A stretch of 64,000 bases of DNA from Cryptomeria japonica (taxonomy: Eukaryota; Streptophyta; Pinopsida; Cupressales; Cupressaceae): the NCBI RefSeq assembly GCF_030272615.1, contig NC_081408.1, forward strand, positions 306,122,450 through 306,186,449. The letters run 5' to 3'. The notes beneath the pieces are model-generated. The model made no database searches. It was not told the DNA's origin and saw only the letters and a program-made list of their open reading frames with translations. Within the stretch, counting starts at the first letter, position 1; each line of letters opens with the position of its first letter. A program made the translations under genes and the position numbers. Shown in pieces: positions 46,046 through 58,258 of the stretch.

Positions 46046-49000
46046 TTCTTCCAACATCCCATCCATTATCCAACACCTCTTTTTCACCCTTCCATCGCTC
46101 TTATCCAATCCTTTGCATAAATCCTTTCGTAGTTTCATTTCATTATCCTGCCAACATCTTTGAGCATACCTTCATAGGCATGGTATATTGCAATTCAAAT
46201 TCCAAGGGTACCATCCAAAGAAGTGAGACAATGTGGTCCTTCCATATCCTATCATGCATCCATTATCTTCCAAAAGAAAAGAAAAATGATGAAAAAGTGA
46301 AAAAAAAATCAGAAAAAAAAGTAAAGAGAAATAATTTCATCCACATGTGAAAACCACTTCTTGTGGCACCTTGGGCAAGTACCATGATGAAAACCTAGCA
46401 AACAGGCATCATGCGTAATCCATTATCCTTTTTCACTTTACACTGGGGGCAAGTTCCATCCACGTACATCCATCTATTATCCTTCTTCCTCCATTATCCT
46501 TCATCCTCCATTATCCCTCATCCGCTTTATCTACATTCATACCCCTTTTCCACCTTTGATCTTGATAAGGTTAAGGATATTTAGAGGTTTTGTATGTCCT
46601 ATATATTGCACTTGATCCACACCCTTTAGCTCCTATCCATTGCTTTCTTACATCCTTCATTATCACCTTTGATCTTGATTATCCTATTTGTCCCCTATCT
46701 AGATCTTGATCAACACTATGGACAAAATGCAAAAACATGCTTTCCACAAACGTCTTGACATGGCCACTTCTTTGGACCATATGGCTTTGTTACACTATAT
46801 CCTTGCTTTGTTGCGCTATATCCTTTCTTTATGTCACTAAAATCCTTGGTTTACATTGCTAAAATCCTTGCTTTACATCGCTAAAATCCTTGGTTTACAT
46901 TGCTATATCTTGACCTTGTGCTTGGATTAATGTCGTGAGATAGTCCTTGAAAGCATCCACCATCATTTGCTTATCCATTTATGTACTCAAAATCCCTTTT
47001 ACCTTGCTAGACACTAGGGGCAAACATTACAAAATCCTAAAAATCATAAAATGTCCTGAACAAACTCATAAAAAATTATAAAATGTCCTAAAAAATTTCT
47101 GAAAATCATAAAATGTCTTGAAAAAAATCCTAAAAATCAGAAAAAAGTCCTGAAAAAAATCCTAAAAATCAGAAAAAGTCCTGAAGAAATCATAACAATC
47201 AGAAAAAGTCTTGAAGAAATCATAAAAATCAGAAAAAAGTCCTAAAGAAATTCAAAAAAAAAAAGAAAAAAGAAAAAGAAAAAAGAAAAAAAAAAGGGAC
47301 AAAGAGAGAAAATGCCTTGGTGAAAACTTGGTAAACAAGCACCTTGGTAAAAAAAACATGAATCTTTGCCAAGCAGGTGAAAACCTGGCAAACAGGCACC
47401 TCTTGTACTCAATTGCTCCATCTATCAACACAACACTGGCATTCCCACTTTCATGCAATTCTTTGATTTCATTTGTACATAACTTTGAGTCACTTTTGCG
47501 ACATCCTGGTACGTTGGAACCCTCATGGCTTGAAACCAATCATTGTCCTAGTCTTATGTTAATCGACAGAGCACTTTACATGTCCTAAGCAGTATCAACC
47601 AAGTCATCTTTATGTCAATGATACCTGGTTGTCCACTCCGAGTCAGTCACCTGTCTCCTGACTACTGAAGAGTTTTATCACTGAGTAAACAAGCAAAATA
47701 AGATAATGGAAAACAATCACTAAACAGTTTGAGCTATGAATGAAAATTTTCTTTGAGTGCTGACTTTTATATTGGTTTTTGATTATTATCCCTCTGAGTA
47801 ACTTGAGGAAGTCTATCTTGACTAAGAGGAGCAAGGATTGGGGGCATAATATTTTCTTGTTTTCTACTTGTAGGAATGATCCCAATGATTTGAAAACATC
47901 TAAATTAGCTAGGTGTCTGTGATAAGAGCCTTCACATAAAGGTGGAATCGCCTCACATACCTTGACTCTGCTTATTTGAATGTTATAGGGAGGTTCCCAT
48001 CATTTCTTTGTCTGTTTAGAGGGAATTTCTATATCATGCAATCCAAGTCCCTGTGTAATCTATCCAAGGATATGAATGAGAAAAAAGGGTCATTGCAGAC
48101 AAGATAATTAATATTGCACATAAAAAGAAAGGAACTCTAATCTACCTATTGTGGTTGTAAAGCGCTCAATGGTGAAAATTAAGCTTTTCAAAATCCAGTG
48201 ACTAGGTTTAGGTTGCATCTCATTTTGCATCTCATTTTGCATTTCATTCTACATCTCATACATTTAGAGTGATTTCGATATGGTAACAGTTCCTTCTTTA
48301 TTTTCTAAATGAGAGTTGGAGCATCATCATTTCTAAGATAAGTGGTTTCTTTTCATCATTTCTCTGATCGAGCACTTGTGTTTTGAGATGTTAGTTGCAT
48401 ACATAAGCATCTTATATAGATTCATACATTTCATTATTTAGTCATCTGCATTCATCTTATTGCATAGAAAAATGAAAAATTTGCATTACTCATTACTCAT
48501 TCACATTCATTTATTTGTATATGAAAAGAAAGAAAAATAGACATTCATGATCATTTGCATTCATTCATCTATACTGAAAAGAAATGTATACATATAGAAT
48601 AAAGCATATAGAACAACATCTCATAATCAATCAACACAAGTACGATGAAATCAAATTACGAGCTTGTAAATCGATTGTCCTGAGTCCATTTTCGGGATCG
48701 AAATCAAAATCTAATGTCAATTCTCTCATCAAAATTTCATGATGTTGACCACTTAGCACTTTCTTCACAAACTCATTCTCTCTTCTAATTGTGCTCAATT
48801 TCTCATGAATCAACACTGAATCTCAATTTAATTTCTACAAATCAACTTTGCACTCAATTTCTTACCAATCAACGCAAAATTTTTAAAAATTCCTCTGAAT
48901 CAATTTGTGCTCAAACAACTTATCATCACTAAAAAAATTGCCTATCATCATGTACCCTCTCTATTTTTCAATTTTGCTCCTAAGGGGGCATACTCGTGAC

Positions 49001-49704
49001 CTTATGACCTCACATTCTTCAATGTCGAGAAAATTTTCAAATCTTCATCGAAAGTCGAGCAAAAAATCTTTTTTAACTAAAGAAAATCAATTAATCAAGA
49101 CCTCATCACTAGGGGCATCTCAACTTCATTGCTTTATATCAAGTTGAGATCTCTTGATCATTTGAATCAAATCAATCACTAGGGGCATATCAGTTTCATC
49201 GCTTCATATCAAGCTGATATTTGTCTTCGTCTGAATCAATCTCTTAATGGTAATCAGTTTCATCACTTTTCATCAAGTTGATTATTCGTTTAGACTCCAT
49301 CAAGGGTTTAAAGAGTTTCTTTCATCATGTTCAATCTAAGCAGGTGTTCAACATTCATCGATTTGGATCAAGCTGGACAGTTTATCTTTGCTCATCATGT
49401 CTTGATCAATCAAGTTCAAGATCGATTTTTATCATCACTCACTGTGTCTAGATCAATCAAGTTCTAGATCAGTAAGATCCGCTTCTTGATCAATCAAGTT
49501 CAAGTTCGATATCTTTTGTTTTCTATCATTCCTAGTTCAATCAAGTTCAGGATTAGTATCGATTTAATCAGACTTCATTCAGCTTTGTCATTTCGAATCA
49601 AGCTAAACACCTTGCTTTCATCTAGTTCGTGATCAATCAGGTTCAGAACTGGTATCTCCTAGACATCAAATTTTCTTTGAACCAACATGCTACTCCCACA
49701 TTAA
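46046..49704 (+). other. Noncoding 3' half of element D
   Basis: No pol domain in any frame. It holds tandem repeats: a ~25-bp unit with TTTACATTGCTAAAATCCTTG (46790-46915), a ~30-bp unit with AATCAGAAAAAAGTCCT (47020-47255), a purine tract of A with scattered G (47255-47298), and ~60-bp imperfect units around GATCAATCAAGTTCAAGATC (49380-49650). Short ORFs such as 47252-47539 fall in low-complexity DNA. Confidence 0.65.
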
Positions 49705-49720
49705 TTCAAAGAGGGGCAAA
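49705..49720 (+). other. Element D polypurine tract
   Basis: TTCAAAGAGGGGCAAA directly before the 3' LTR start at 49721. Confidence 0.8.
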
Positions 49721-50769
49721 TGTAATACCCAAAAAATGGTCATCTAAACCATGAGCCCCTAATCTTGACAACATCACCAAGGTCCTAACTAAAGGCAATT
49801 AAATAAATCTTGAGCACACAATTAATTTCTTAAATCATCAATGTCACATGGCAAAATTAATCACTCAATATTAATTAAATATTTATTTAATTAATTAAAT
49901 CATTCCATGTAAATCATTTTAAACAATTATCTTATTTATTTAATTAAATATCTTTTTCATATTTAATTAAATAAATCAATTTGCCATAAATCTTCAAAAA
50001 AGGAAACAAATCAAGAAAGAGGAATTTGAAATTATGAGCACAAATCTTCAAAAAAGGAAACAAATCAAAAAAGGAATTAATTGACAAAAAAAGAATTAAA
50101 ATTTGAGAAAAGAAATCAATTGGAGATAATCTTGAAAAACAAATTTAAACTTGATAAATAATCTCAAAGAAAGCAATTAAAACAATTAAATATTAAAATT
50201 GAATGAAATAGAGAATAAATCAGTTTTCTTGATTTTTATCTTGATTTTATCTTAATTTTAGTTCAATTTCCTTTAAAACTGAGAAAAGCATCCAATCACA
50301 TCAATTCACCTGGATTGTACTTCCTCTTGGAAAATCTTGACCGCTCATCATCATTTGATCTTAGCCTTTGGTTTCTTTATGAATTTTCTATAAATTTAGG
50401 CTCTCACCTCTCATTCAAAAATCTTCAAGAATATATTGTTATTATGCTGATTTTGCTCTAGGTTCATTGAGAATATTGCATACATATTTAGATCATTTAT
50501 CTCATTTATTGCTTAAATCCTGTTAGATTAATCTTGCATCCATCTAGCTTGAATTCATACTCATATAGATTAAATCCTTCGTTTAGGTGTTGTCTAGTCA
50601 CTAGATAGCTTAGCAATCTGAGAGCAATCTAAACTCGCATCTACTAGAAGGCAACGGGTCGATTATCTATGGTTTTATTATTCATTGATTATATCTATCT
50701 AACCATGCATTTAATGACTTAATTGAAGTGCTGTGTATTCTAGATACAAGTCCACTTTTCACACACACA
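49721..50769 (+). repeat. Element D 3' LTR
   Basis: Matches the 5' LTR but is about 70 bp longer, chiefly from a duplication of a unit with CTTCAAAAAAGGAAACAAAT (copies at about 49990 and 50046). Confidence 0.9.
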
Positions 50770-51023
50770 ATCTCAAATTCTAAAAGAGTACCATAAAGTT
50801 ATTCCCTAGTGAACTTCTTTAGATCATAGGTTTCTTCAATAGATGAGATCTTGTCATTGTCGCTTTTTGAGAGGGACTTTAGAGTCTTCTCAATTGTGTC
50901 TTTATCTGTCAAGGTACTACCAAGTTCTCTAATTTCATTTACCACGATATCAACCTTCTGAAAATAGCTTGTTATGTCTTCTCCTTCCATTTTCAAGTTC
51001 TCATATTTATATTTAGCTATTAG
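50770..51023 (-). pseudogene. Copia C1 gag, central part
   Basis: On the minus strand reads KYKYENLKMEGEDITSYFQK, then NEIRELGSTLTDKDTIEKTL and LYGTLLEFE, the centre of a Copia gag. It runs into element D at 50774, resuming at 40725. Upstream it stops at giant LTR H (51024), where the flank ATTAG is the complement of CTAAT. The preceding gag codons occur on the plus strand up to 6597; the frame is continuous between the two if the intervening block is re-inverted. Confidence 0.85.
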
Positions 51024-52562
51024 TGTGAGGCCCTACCCCGAGCCTGTCATAACACTTCTCTGATTTTCATATTAGACTTATTATTTGATATATTATCTTG
51101 ATACATTATGGATTTAGATACTATTTGACAGGTGATTTGATATCATGGGATATGATGTATTTCTTCTTATAGTGATTTAGTATTTATTGTGATGATGATA
51201 TGATGCATGTATACATGTCTTATGGAAAATTGATTTATATGATGATTATGATGATGCAATTTAGTAAATGATTTCATAAGGAATCGTTAGGAAAAATATT
51301 AATTTGATACTACTTCTATTGCTTTTGATTTGGATCAATTGATGAGATGTTGTGAAATTGATGTTATATGTGTATATACTTATATATGCATATGTTTTGG
51401 ATTACTGATGTGTGAAATGAGATGTGCAGGGAATTAAACCATGTGACCATGAAATTTTACAAAGAACTAAGACCAAACCTATGTGAAATAGTGAAGCCAA
51501 GGGTTGTCTATTTGGATAGACAATACCTCATATGTGATGTATTTAATTTCATAATAGTGATGTTTGAGTGTAAATTCATATTTGTAATTGTTAATATGTT
51601 ATTCCCAAAAAGTACACGCCAAGTGTATTTTTAGTGATGTGTATTTTTGTGGTGTCACTTTACACTTGTGATGTGTGTGAGTTGGCAATGACATGTCCTT
51701 TGGAGGGAATTTGTTAAACCCAGTGCATTTTTCAAATATCATATTGTGGTCCCAAGAGATAACTTGGTTAGAGAGCCATTAGTTTGGTCAACTCAAGTTT
51801 GACCCATAGACAAACTTTAGGTGGATTTATGGAGGGTCAAACTAACTCCTAAGGTTAGGTTTAGGGCACTTTTGAAGGCCCATATGATATAACTATGGGT
51901 AAAGGTCAATTTTAGCTATGTGACCACTCACATGTGACTATCAAGTCACCTCAAAAGTGGGTTTTCCAAGATGGATGAAAATTCAACTTTTGAGGATTAC
52001 TCCTTGGTAAGACAACCTTCCATTTGAGTGATAGTTGCTCTTCCCCACTTTCTCTTAGCTTTTTCAGTTTCCATTTTTAGAAACCATGTAAGAGGTTGGG
52101 AAGACCAACCTATGGGATCTCACATCCTTTCCAAGGAAGTTGGAAAGTGTGAGGAGAGCCTACTTAGGGAAGGGATTAAACTTGAGATTTTGATCACCCA
52201 CTCTCCAATATTCGAGACAAGTTTGAGTATAGGATTTTGAAATTTCTAGAATAGAATTTTGGATAAGTAAGAGGATTGTAAGGGAATTGGGTAGCTCTCC
52301 CACAATGCACATTCCATAGAAAGGTGTAAAGGTTGGTGGTAATCCTTCCAAGTAAATAGTTGCATACATGTTGAGAAATGGTTAATATGAATATGTTATG
52401 GAATGAATGTGTTTTCTATGTTCATGAAACTATGTTTCTTTTGGAATTATTTGTAGTTGTTTTCCTTAGTATTTTCTCGTTATTGTTCATGGGAGTCAAT
52501 ACTAAACTCAGCCTTGGGAGGGAAGAGTAGTCTTGGGGTGGAGGTTCTTTGGACATTTCTTT
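51024..52562. mobile_element. Giant LTR H, other terminal segment (inverted relative to 6598-15441)
   Basis: Starts TGTGAGGCCCTACCC like H2 and follows H2 to about 27440; shared phrases are CATGTGACCATG, CCTTGGGAGGG and CTTGGGGTGGAGG. It ends at TCTTT (52558-52562), where element A's 3' LTR begins. It joins in sequence to the reverse complement of 15441 leftward, with TCTTT counted once. Confidence 0.8.
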
Positions 52563-53467
52563 TGTTGGAATCCAAGAACACTGAGAGGGGGGTGAATCAA
52601 TGTTCTACCGAAATGATCAATTTTAATCTTATTAAAACATGCATTCACCAACCAGTATATCGGTACATATAAGATTGAAATAATTAAAGTCACCAATAAG
52701 CCAATCACACAAATTAATACCATAACACAGAGAATTATACGTGGAAAACCTCAAAGAGGAAAAACCACAGTGGGATTTGTGATGCACAATATCAATCCAC
52801 TGACCATATAAAGAGATATTGCAAAATATAGGGGCCTACACTTGCAGGAAGGATTACAGCCTAGAGCGCACTGCTCAATGACAAAAGGAGCCTCACTGAA
52901 CACATACAAATCCATACTACAATCCAGAGAAATGAATGAATTGCAAAGATAACATCTCCTATGCCTAAGTACAATTTCGGTTAAGCTCTATCTATTTTGG
53001 TCTGAAAACCTAAACCCTTTATCGGAATAACCTCTTACATAAATATCCTCACATACATGATCTCTCTTATATATCTCACATTACATTCCATCACATACAT
53101 CTCCTATATCTTACAAAATGATCTAATTGACTGACTTATATACCTTTTACAAACCATCATGCCTTATGTCAACTTACAAAGATAATTACAATATGAATAT
53201 ACATGTTGGCTCAATAACATAAAAACATGAATATAAACATCAATTTCCAATGTTGGATCTCCCAAATGATTTCAACCTCCAATACCAGTAACTTGAATAT
53301 AAACCATGTCGGCCTGCATGATCGGTAACCAAAGAATTCCTTCCAACTTGCTGGTGAAGTGTCTGTCGGTAATCAACCAAACCAAAATATGAAAGCCGAA
53401 ACATGTTTCCAAGTTGCCATCAATGACAACATATTGAAACCAAAAAATTGAGTGTCAATTGCCAACA
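52563..53467 (-). repeat. Element A 3' LTR
   Basis: On the minus strand starts TGTTGGCAATTGACACTCAA and ends GGATTCCAACA. It closely matches the split 5' LTR of A (15442-15511 plus 23164-24010). A PPT lies directly upstream (53468-53485). Confidence 0.85.
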
Positions 53468-53490
53468 ATATCCCCCTTTGGCATTGATGG
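53468..53490 (-). other. Element A polypurine tract
   Basis: On the minus strand CAATGCCAAAGGGGGATA adjoins the 3' LTR, near-identical to B and C2. Confidence 0.8.
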
Positions 53491-53740
53491 CAACACTCAT
53501 GTGAAAAATGAAAATGGTTTTCATCTGTCAGTTTCACCTTGAGCTGAATATCCATCTATGATAAAAAATACTCCACATCTCTCGATGCCAAGAAAATATT
53601 TTTCACCTATACTCCCCCTAATGTATACAACTCCTTAATTTTTTCACATCAATATCTCTCTCCCTTTGACATCAATGCCCAAAAATGACAAAAACCAGGA
53701 CAAAGACTGAAAGACTATACAAAGAATGTCCCAAAATACC

Positions 53741-54389
53741 TTACCAAAGCTGAATATATTTGAAAATTTTTGGATAGGCCTTCTCCAAAAGCTCTAGATA
53801 GGTATCCCAACATAATTTGAAAGTGCTGGAACTAGATACAAGTCCATTTAGCATATGGGCATATGACTCTTTCTCATTAAGCTCTGCTAGTGTGGGCTTA
53901 CCAACCATATCTATACACTCCTTCTTATGCACACTTAATCAATCTAGTCGGGGACTCACCAATCCTCTAAGACCTCTGGCTCTCCTTATGGTTTTATCTT
54001 TTTCCCTCTCAAGAGCCAAAACTTGGGCTTCCAAAACCAAAATCTGACCATCAATAGATGTAGTTAATGAATGTGAACCATCAAAAGAATTGACTATACC
54101 TACAATCTCCTCCTAAATATCCTTAATCCTTTTATCTTTCTCAGGAATAAGTAAACCCATGTTACAACATAATCTATAAATATTAGCACACTACCTCAAA
54201 GAGTTATTTATCAACTTTAACTTATCATTAATCTCCTTCCTCTCTGATTCAATCATCTGATCAAATGTTGCTCTTGTTTCCTGTGTAAACCTCTCCAGTG
54301 CCTGTCAGTTTGATATCTATTGTAGAGATTGAAAATCCTTTGAAATATGCTCTGTGATAATTTTAAGCTTGCCAAATGGGCTCACTTCT
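53741..54389 (-). pseudogene. Element A ORF2, C-terminal segment
   Basis: On the minus strand begins about SPFGKLKIITEHISKDFQSL, which aligns with B ORF2 SSLAKLKLLCTVVDDQVQSL. It continues through coiled-coil-like stretches (FDQMIESERKEINDKLKLI, ILVLEAQVLALEREKDKT) to STFKLCWDTYLELLEKAYPK and FKYIQLW, matching B's LFESWSLSMKQFLQDF and FDKYYSLLS. Several stops interrupt it. It supplies the end missing from 32125. The 150-250 nt from its stop to the PPT hold no gene. Confidence 0.7.
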
Positions 54390-54390
54390 T

Positions 54391-54847
54391 TGTCACTTAA
54401 AGATCCTCCACAACATTGTATTCCTAAAACAATTTCATTAACTCTTTCAATAAATGCAGAAATTCTTTCATCTTCTTCCATTTTTAAATTTTCATACCTG
54501 ACCCAGTAACATTTCAATTTTGCAATTTTGACAGTGGTATCTCCTTCTTTCAATGTTTCCAGTTTATCCCAAATAGCTTTAGTAGTAGATTGGTCTGATA
54601 ATCCCATGATTTGTTGATCTGATAATGCACTCAAAAGTGCTTCTCTTGCTTTGCAATCATTCTCTAAGCCTTTAGCCAATGTCAGTGGATGAGGGATATT
54701 CAGAGTAGGACCAACATAGCCATTCTTTGTAACATCCCATATATCTCTTCCAATGCACTTCAGATGTGTTTCCATTCTGATCTTCCATATACAATAGTTA
54801 GTTCCATCAAGTTTAGGACCGTCCTTCCTAAAAATATTTGCTACCAT
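54391..54847 (-). pseudogene. Truncated tandem copy of Copia C2 gag
   Basis: MVANIFRKDGPKLDGTNYCI at 54847 is a second copy of the C2 gag N-terminus, open to about CCGGSLSDKE. At 54390 it stops matching C2 and passes in frame into element A ORF2. It is preceded by a PBS (54891-54904) and the LTR 54905-56027, so that LTR serves both this fragment and full-length C2. Confidence 0.85.
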
Positions 54848-54890
54848 AGGATCTCCTCAAGTTGTTAGGCTTCTTCAAAAAAAGGACTTA

Positions 54891-54904
54891 GCTCTAATAC
54901 CAAT
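54891..54904 (-). other. Primer-binding site beside the shared C2 LTR
   Basis: On the minus strand ATTGGTATTAGAGC, directly after the LTR end. It shows that a second element body began here. Confidence 0.85.
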
Positions 54905-56027
54905 TGTTAGGAATTGGGAAGGACAACTAAGAGAGGGGGTGAATCAGTTGTGAATCAGTTGTCAATAAATTATAACCCAAAACAAATTATTCCAACTTGA
55001 AACTTAATGCCAGTAAAACAAACTTAATGCCAGTGAAACAGATTAACAATTATAGAAGTATTGATATAACTTAATGCATGAAACAGAAAGAGAAACAACA
55101 TCCATAACACATGACACAAAGATTTTGACATGGAAACCCTGTAAGGGGAAAAACCATGGTGGGAAAACTTACGCACAATCAGATGATACTACTGGAGATA
55201 GTAAGTTTATACAAATGGGGTCTGCACATGCAGAAAGGGCAACCACATAGAGCTCACTGCTCAATCACAAAATAGGAGTCACACTAACTACAATTGGATG
55301 GTTAAATCCAATAACAAAGTATTGCTTTAGAATAGCATCTGCAATACTGGATCCAGTACCGGTTTAAGCTCTGAACATGAGTGTCAAACATCTTCATAAC
55401 CTTTCCTTCAACCTTTAGATAATGTCTGCATGATTCACACAAGGATTTGCTTATTTTTTCTCTTCCATATTCGCACACACTCATAATGATGATCTTCAAT
55501 AAGATCTTACAATCATTTATAAAAAACCTAAGACCAAATGTTAAGGTCAGCTCACTAAAGATATTAAAATTAAATCAATTACAAATAAGTCTTGATGTGA
55601 TACAGTACGTCAGCTCAATACATTTACACATTATCCAATAAATAAACTATTTCCAAAATGTGTCATGCTAATCTGGAATAGATATCATGTACTGGTCCAT
55701 AACCTAGACCTATCTTCTAGTTAAGGCAAGTATGTCAACCTAATTAGACCAATAAGCAAAACACCAAATCCAAACATCCAATCTATGTCTTCGACATAAC
55801 CAAATGATCTCCAGATGATAACAAGTCATCATCACTGTCTGTGAACCATATAACCTGCCGATGAAGCATATATTGGTGACTATGCATAAGCCACTAACCA
55901 TGCCGGTGAACAATAAACCAATATAACCATAGTGCCAAGTCAACAATGTAGACCTCTAGAAAGATAAGTGTTGACATAAATGACAAAACCAATGCAACAC
56001 ATGATGAATTCATCCATAATACCAACA
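54905..56027 (-). repeat. Copia C2 3' LTR (shared with truncated copy)
   Basis: On the minus strand starts TGTTGGTATTATGG and ends AATTCCTAACA. The U5-like module (AACCCTG-AGGGGAAAAACCATGG on the plus strand) is at 55134-55158. Confidence 0.9.
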
Positions 56028-56050
56028 ATCTCCCCCTTTGGCATTGATGG
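56028..56050 (-). other. Copia C2 polypurine tract
   Basis: On the minus strand CAATGCCAAAGGGGGAGA before the 3' LTR, identical to that of element B. Confidence 0.85.
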
Positions 56051-56342
56051 AAACACTAGATGGAAAAACATCTAAGTGCCATAAACAAAATGCCAAATAC
56101 CAATGAACCAACAATATCCAAAAATAGATTAATACTAGAAATCAAAACCAAAATACATCTCTCCCCAAGTACAATATTTTTCCATAGATATCTCTCCCCC
56201 TTTGACATCAAATGCCAAAGCAGTTAAGAATCAAAACATAACATACAATTGACTACTCCCCCTGAGCAGTAGCTCTCCTTCATCAAAGCTGGAAAAAGAT
56301 TTTTTTGTTAGTCTTTGTCAGTTTGATGTCAATCTTAATCAT

Positions 56343-57131
56343 TCAAGTCTCTGCTAGTGGGGAAATTACCCCAAGCCACTCTCTGAGATATTCAAATGTT
56401 TCCTTAGGCAAAGGCTTTGTAAAAATATCTACAATTTTCTCTTTAGTGTTCACATAAACCAATCTCACTTCATTTGCTTCAACATTCTCTTTCAAAAAAT
56501 TGTACTTAATAGAAACATGCTTTGTTTTAGAGTGAAATACCAGATTCTTTGATATATCAATTGCTGCTGAATTATCACAATAAATAATTATCGGCTCTTT
56601 GCATTTTACCTTGATATCCTTCAACATTTGCTTGATCCATAATACTTGAGTACAATTAGTTGCTGCTACAACATATTTTGATTCTGCTATAGATAATGAT
56701 GTACAAGTTTGCTTCTTACTGATCCATGAAATTAACCTTCTGCCAAGAAAGAATGCACCGCTAGTGGTACTCTTTCCATCATCTACATCTCCTACCCAAT
56801 TTGCATATGTATATGCATATAAATCAAAATTGTCATCCTTAGGATACCATAACCCAAGATTTGTTGTTCCTTGTAGGTACCGGAAAATCCTTTTTACTGT
56901 TGATTCATGATTTTCTTTAGGATTGCTTTGAAATCTAGAAATAATATATATTGCATTCATTATATTAGGTCTAGTTTGTGTTAAATACAACAATCCTCCA
57001 ATCATAGATTTGTACCTTGTTTGATTAATAGGAGCTGAATCATCCTGCAATGTCAATTTATCTATTGTAGTCATAGGAGTCCTTACCGGTTTGGAGCTTT
57101 CCATACCAAATTTCTTCAAAAGTTCCTTCAA
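56343..57131 (-). pseudogene. Copia C2 RT C-terminus and RNase H
   Basis: 262 open codons. The RT end reads RYKSMIGGLLYLTQTRPNIM and KRIFRYLQGTTNLGLWY. RNase H shows YAYTYANWVGD, where the first catalytic Asp (usually DADW) is Asn, then SIAESKYVVAA (Glu kept) and IIYCDNSAAI (Asp kept). It ends DIFTKPLPKETFEYLREWLG, the standard Copia C-terminus. RNase H would degrade the RNA template; the Asn substitution probably inactivates it. A frameshift separates it from the RT core. Confidence 0.9.
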
Positions 57132-57159
57132 GTATTTTATTTGACATATGAATATACCT

Positions 57160-58162
57160 TTATATGTTTGAGAAATCTATAAACCTAGAATTTTTTTTAT
57201 TGGATAGACATTTCAAACTCTTCCTGCATCTTGTTAGAAAAGTCTTTACATAACTCTTCTTCACCTCAAAAAATGATATCATCCACAAATACTTCAATAA
57301 CCAAAATATCATCATTGGTGACTTTGTAATACAAATTGTTGTCAGCATTACCTTTTGTGTATCCAAACTTTAAAAGATATTTATCCAATCTAGCATACCA
57401 AGCTTTGGGAGCTTGCTTCAATCCATATAAAGCTTTCCTTATCCTGCAAACCATATCCTTATCATCTGTTAATGAAAATCCATCAAGCTTTTCAGTGTAA
57501 AATTCTTCTTCAAGATCTCCAAAAAATGCACATTTTACATCCATTTGATAAACTTTATAGTTTTTGTGAGCTACAAATGTAAGAAATAGTCTAACTACTT
57601 CAATTCTAGCTATCAGTGCAAAGGTTTCATTATAATCAATTCCTTCTTTATGTGAATAACCTTTACAAACTAATCTTGTTTTGTTTCTGATTACTTCACC
57701 ATCCTCATTAAGTTTATTTCTATATACCCATTTAGTTCCAATTACATTTTTGTCTTTAGGTCGGGAAACTAGTGTCCAAGTATTATTCTTTTCAATTTGT
57801 TCTAATTCATCTTCCATTTCTTTTATCCAATGTTTATCTTGACATGCTACAACAATTGATGATGGTTCAACTTGAGAAATTAAACATACCTCTTCATTTG
57901 CCAATCTTCCTCTAGTCATAACACCTTGATTCTTATTTCCAATTATCTGATTCTCTAAATGATTCAATGTTACATACCTGGGTTTATTTTGATTTACATT
58001 CACATGTTGTTGTTCTTTAGTCACAGTTGAGTTCTTTGATGATGCTAGTGTGACTGGTTCTTCACTTTGTACCGGTGCAATTTGTGTCGGTTCTACAGAT
58101 CTTGAATCTCCTCTAAAATCTTCATCTATCTTCACATTAGTACTCTCAATGATTTTCTGCAA
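57160..58162 (-). pseudogene. Copia C2 reverse transcriptase
   Basis: 298 codons open from 58162. The linker NHLENQIIGNKNQGVMTRG is followed by RPKDKNVIGTKWVYRNKLNE, VYQMDVKCAFFGDLEEEFYT, ALYGLKQAPKAWYARLDKYL and EVFVDDIIF (active-site FVDD). The frame shifts just after at about 57266 and continues in 57366-57160. Small lesions only, so a relatively recent loss of function. Confidence 0.9.
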
Positions 58163-58258
58163 TCTTTTATTATAACATCTATATGCTTTTCTTCTAGTTG
58201 AATAACCAAGAAATATTCCTTCATCACTTCTAGAATTAAATTTGCCAATATACTCATG

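Larger units (their letters stand above)
40726..50769 (+). mobile_element. Element D: 10-kb non-autonomous Tat-like Gypsy element
   Basis: Has LTRs 40726-41706 and 49721-50769, starting TGTAATACCC and ending ACACACA, flanked by ATCTT (40721-40725) and ATCTC (50770-50774). The 8-kb interior has a PBS, a gag with Tat-type C-terminal features and a long Pro/Ser-rich ORF. The 3' half is noncoding with tandem repeats and a PPT. No protease, RT, RNase H or integrase was seen. LTRs are nearly identical by eye except for one duplication, so it is among the youngest insertions here. It splits the gag of Copia C1. Confidence 0.85.

Noticed and set aside
47252-47539. 95-aa minus-strand ORF with Phe/Leu-rich tail
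   Set aside because: Half of it is the antisense of a purine tract in the noncoding part of element D.
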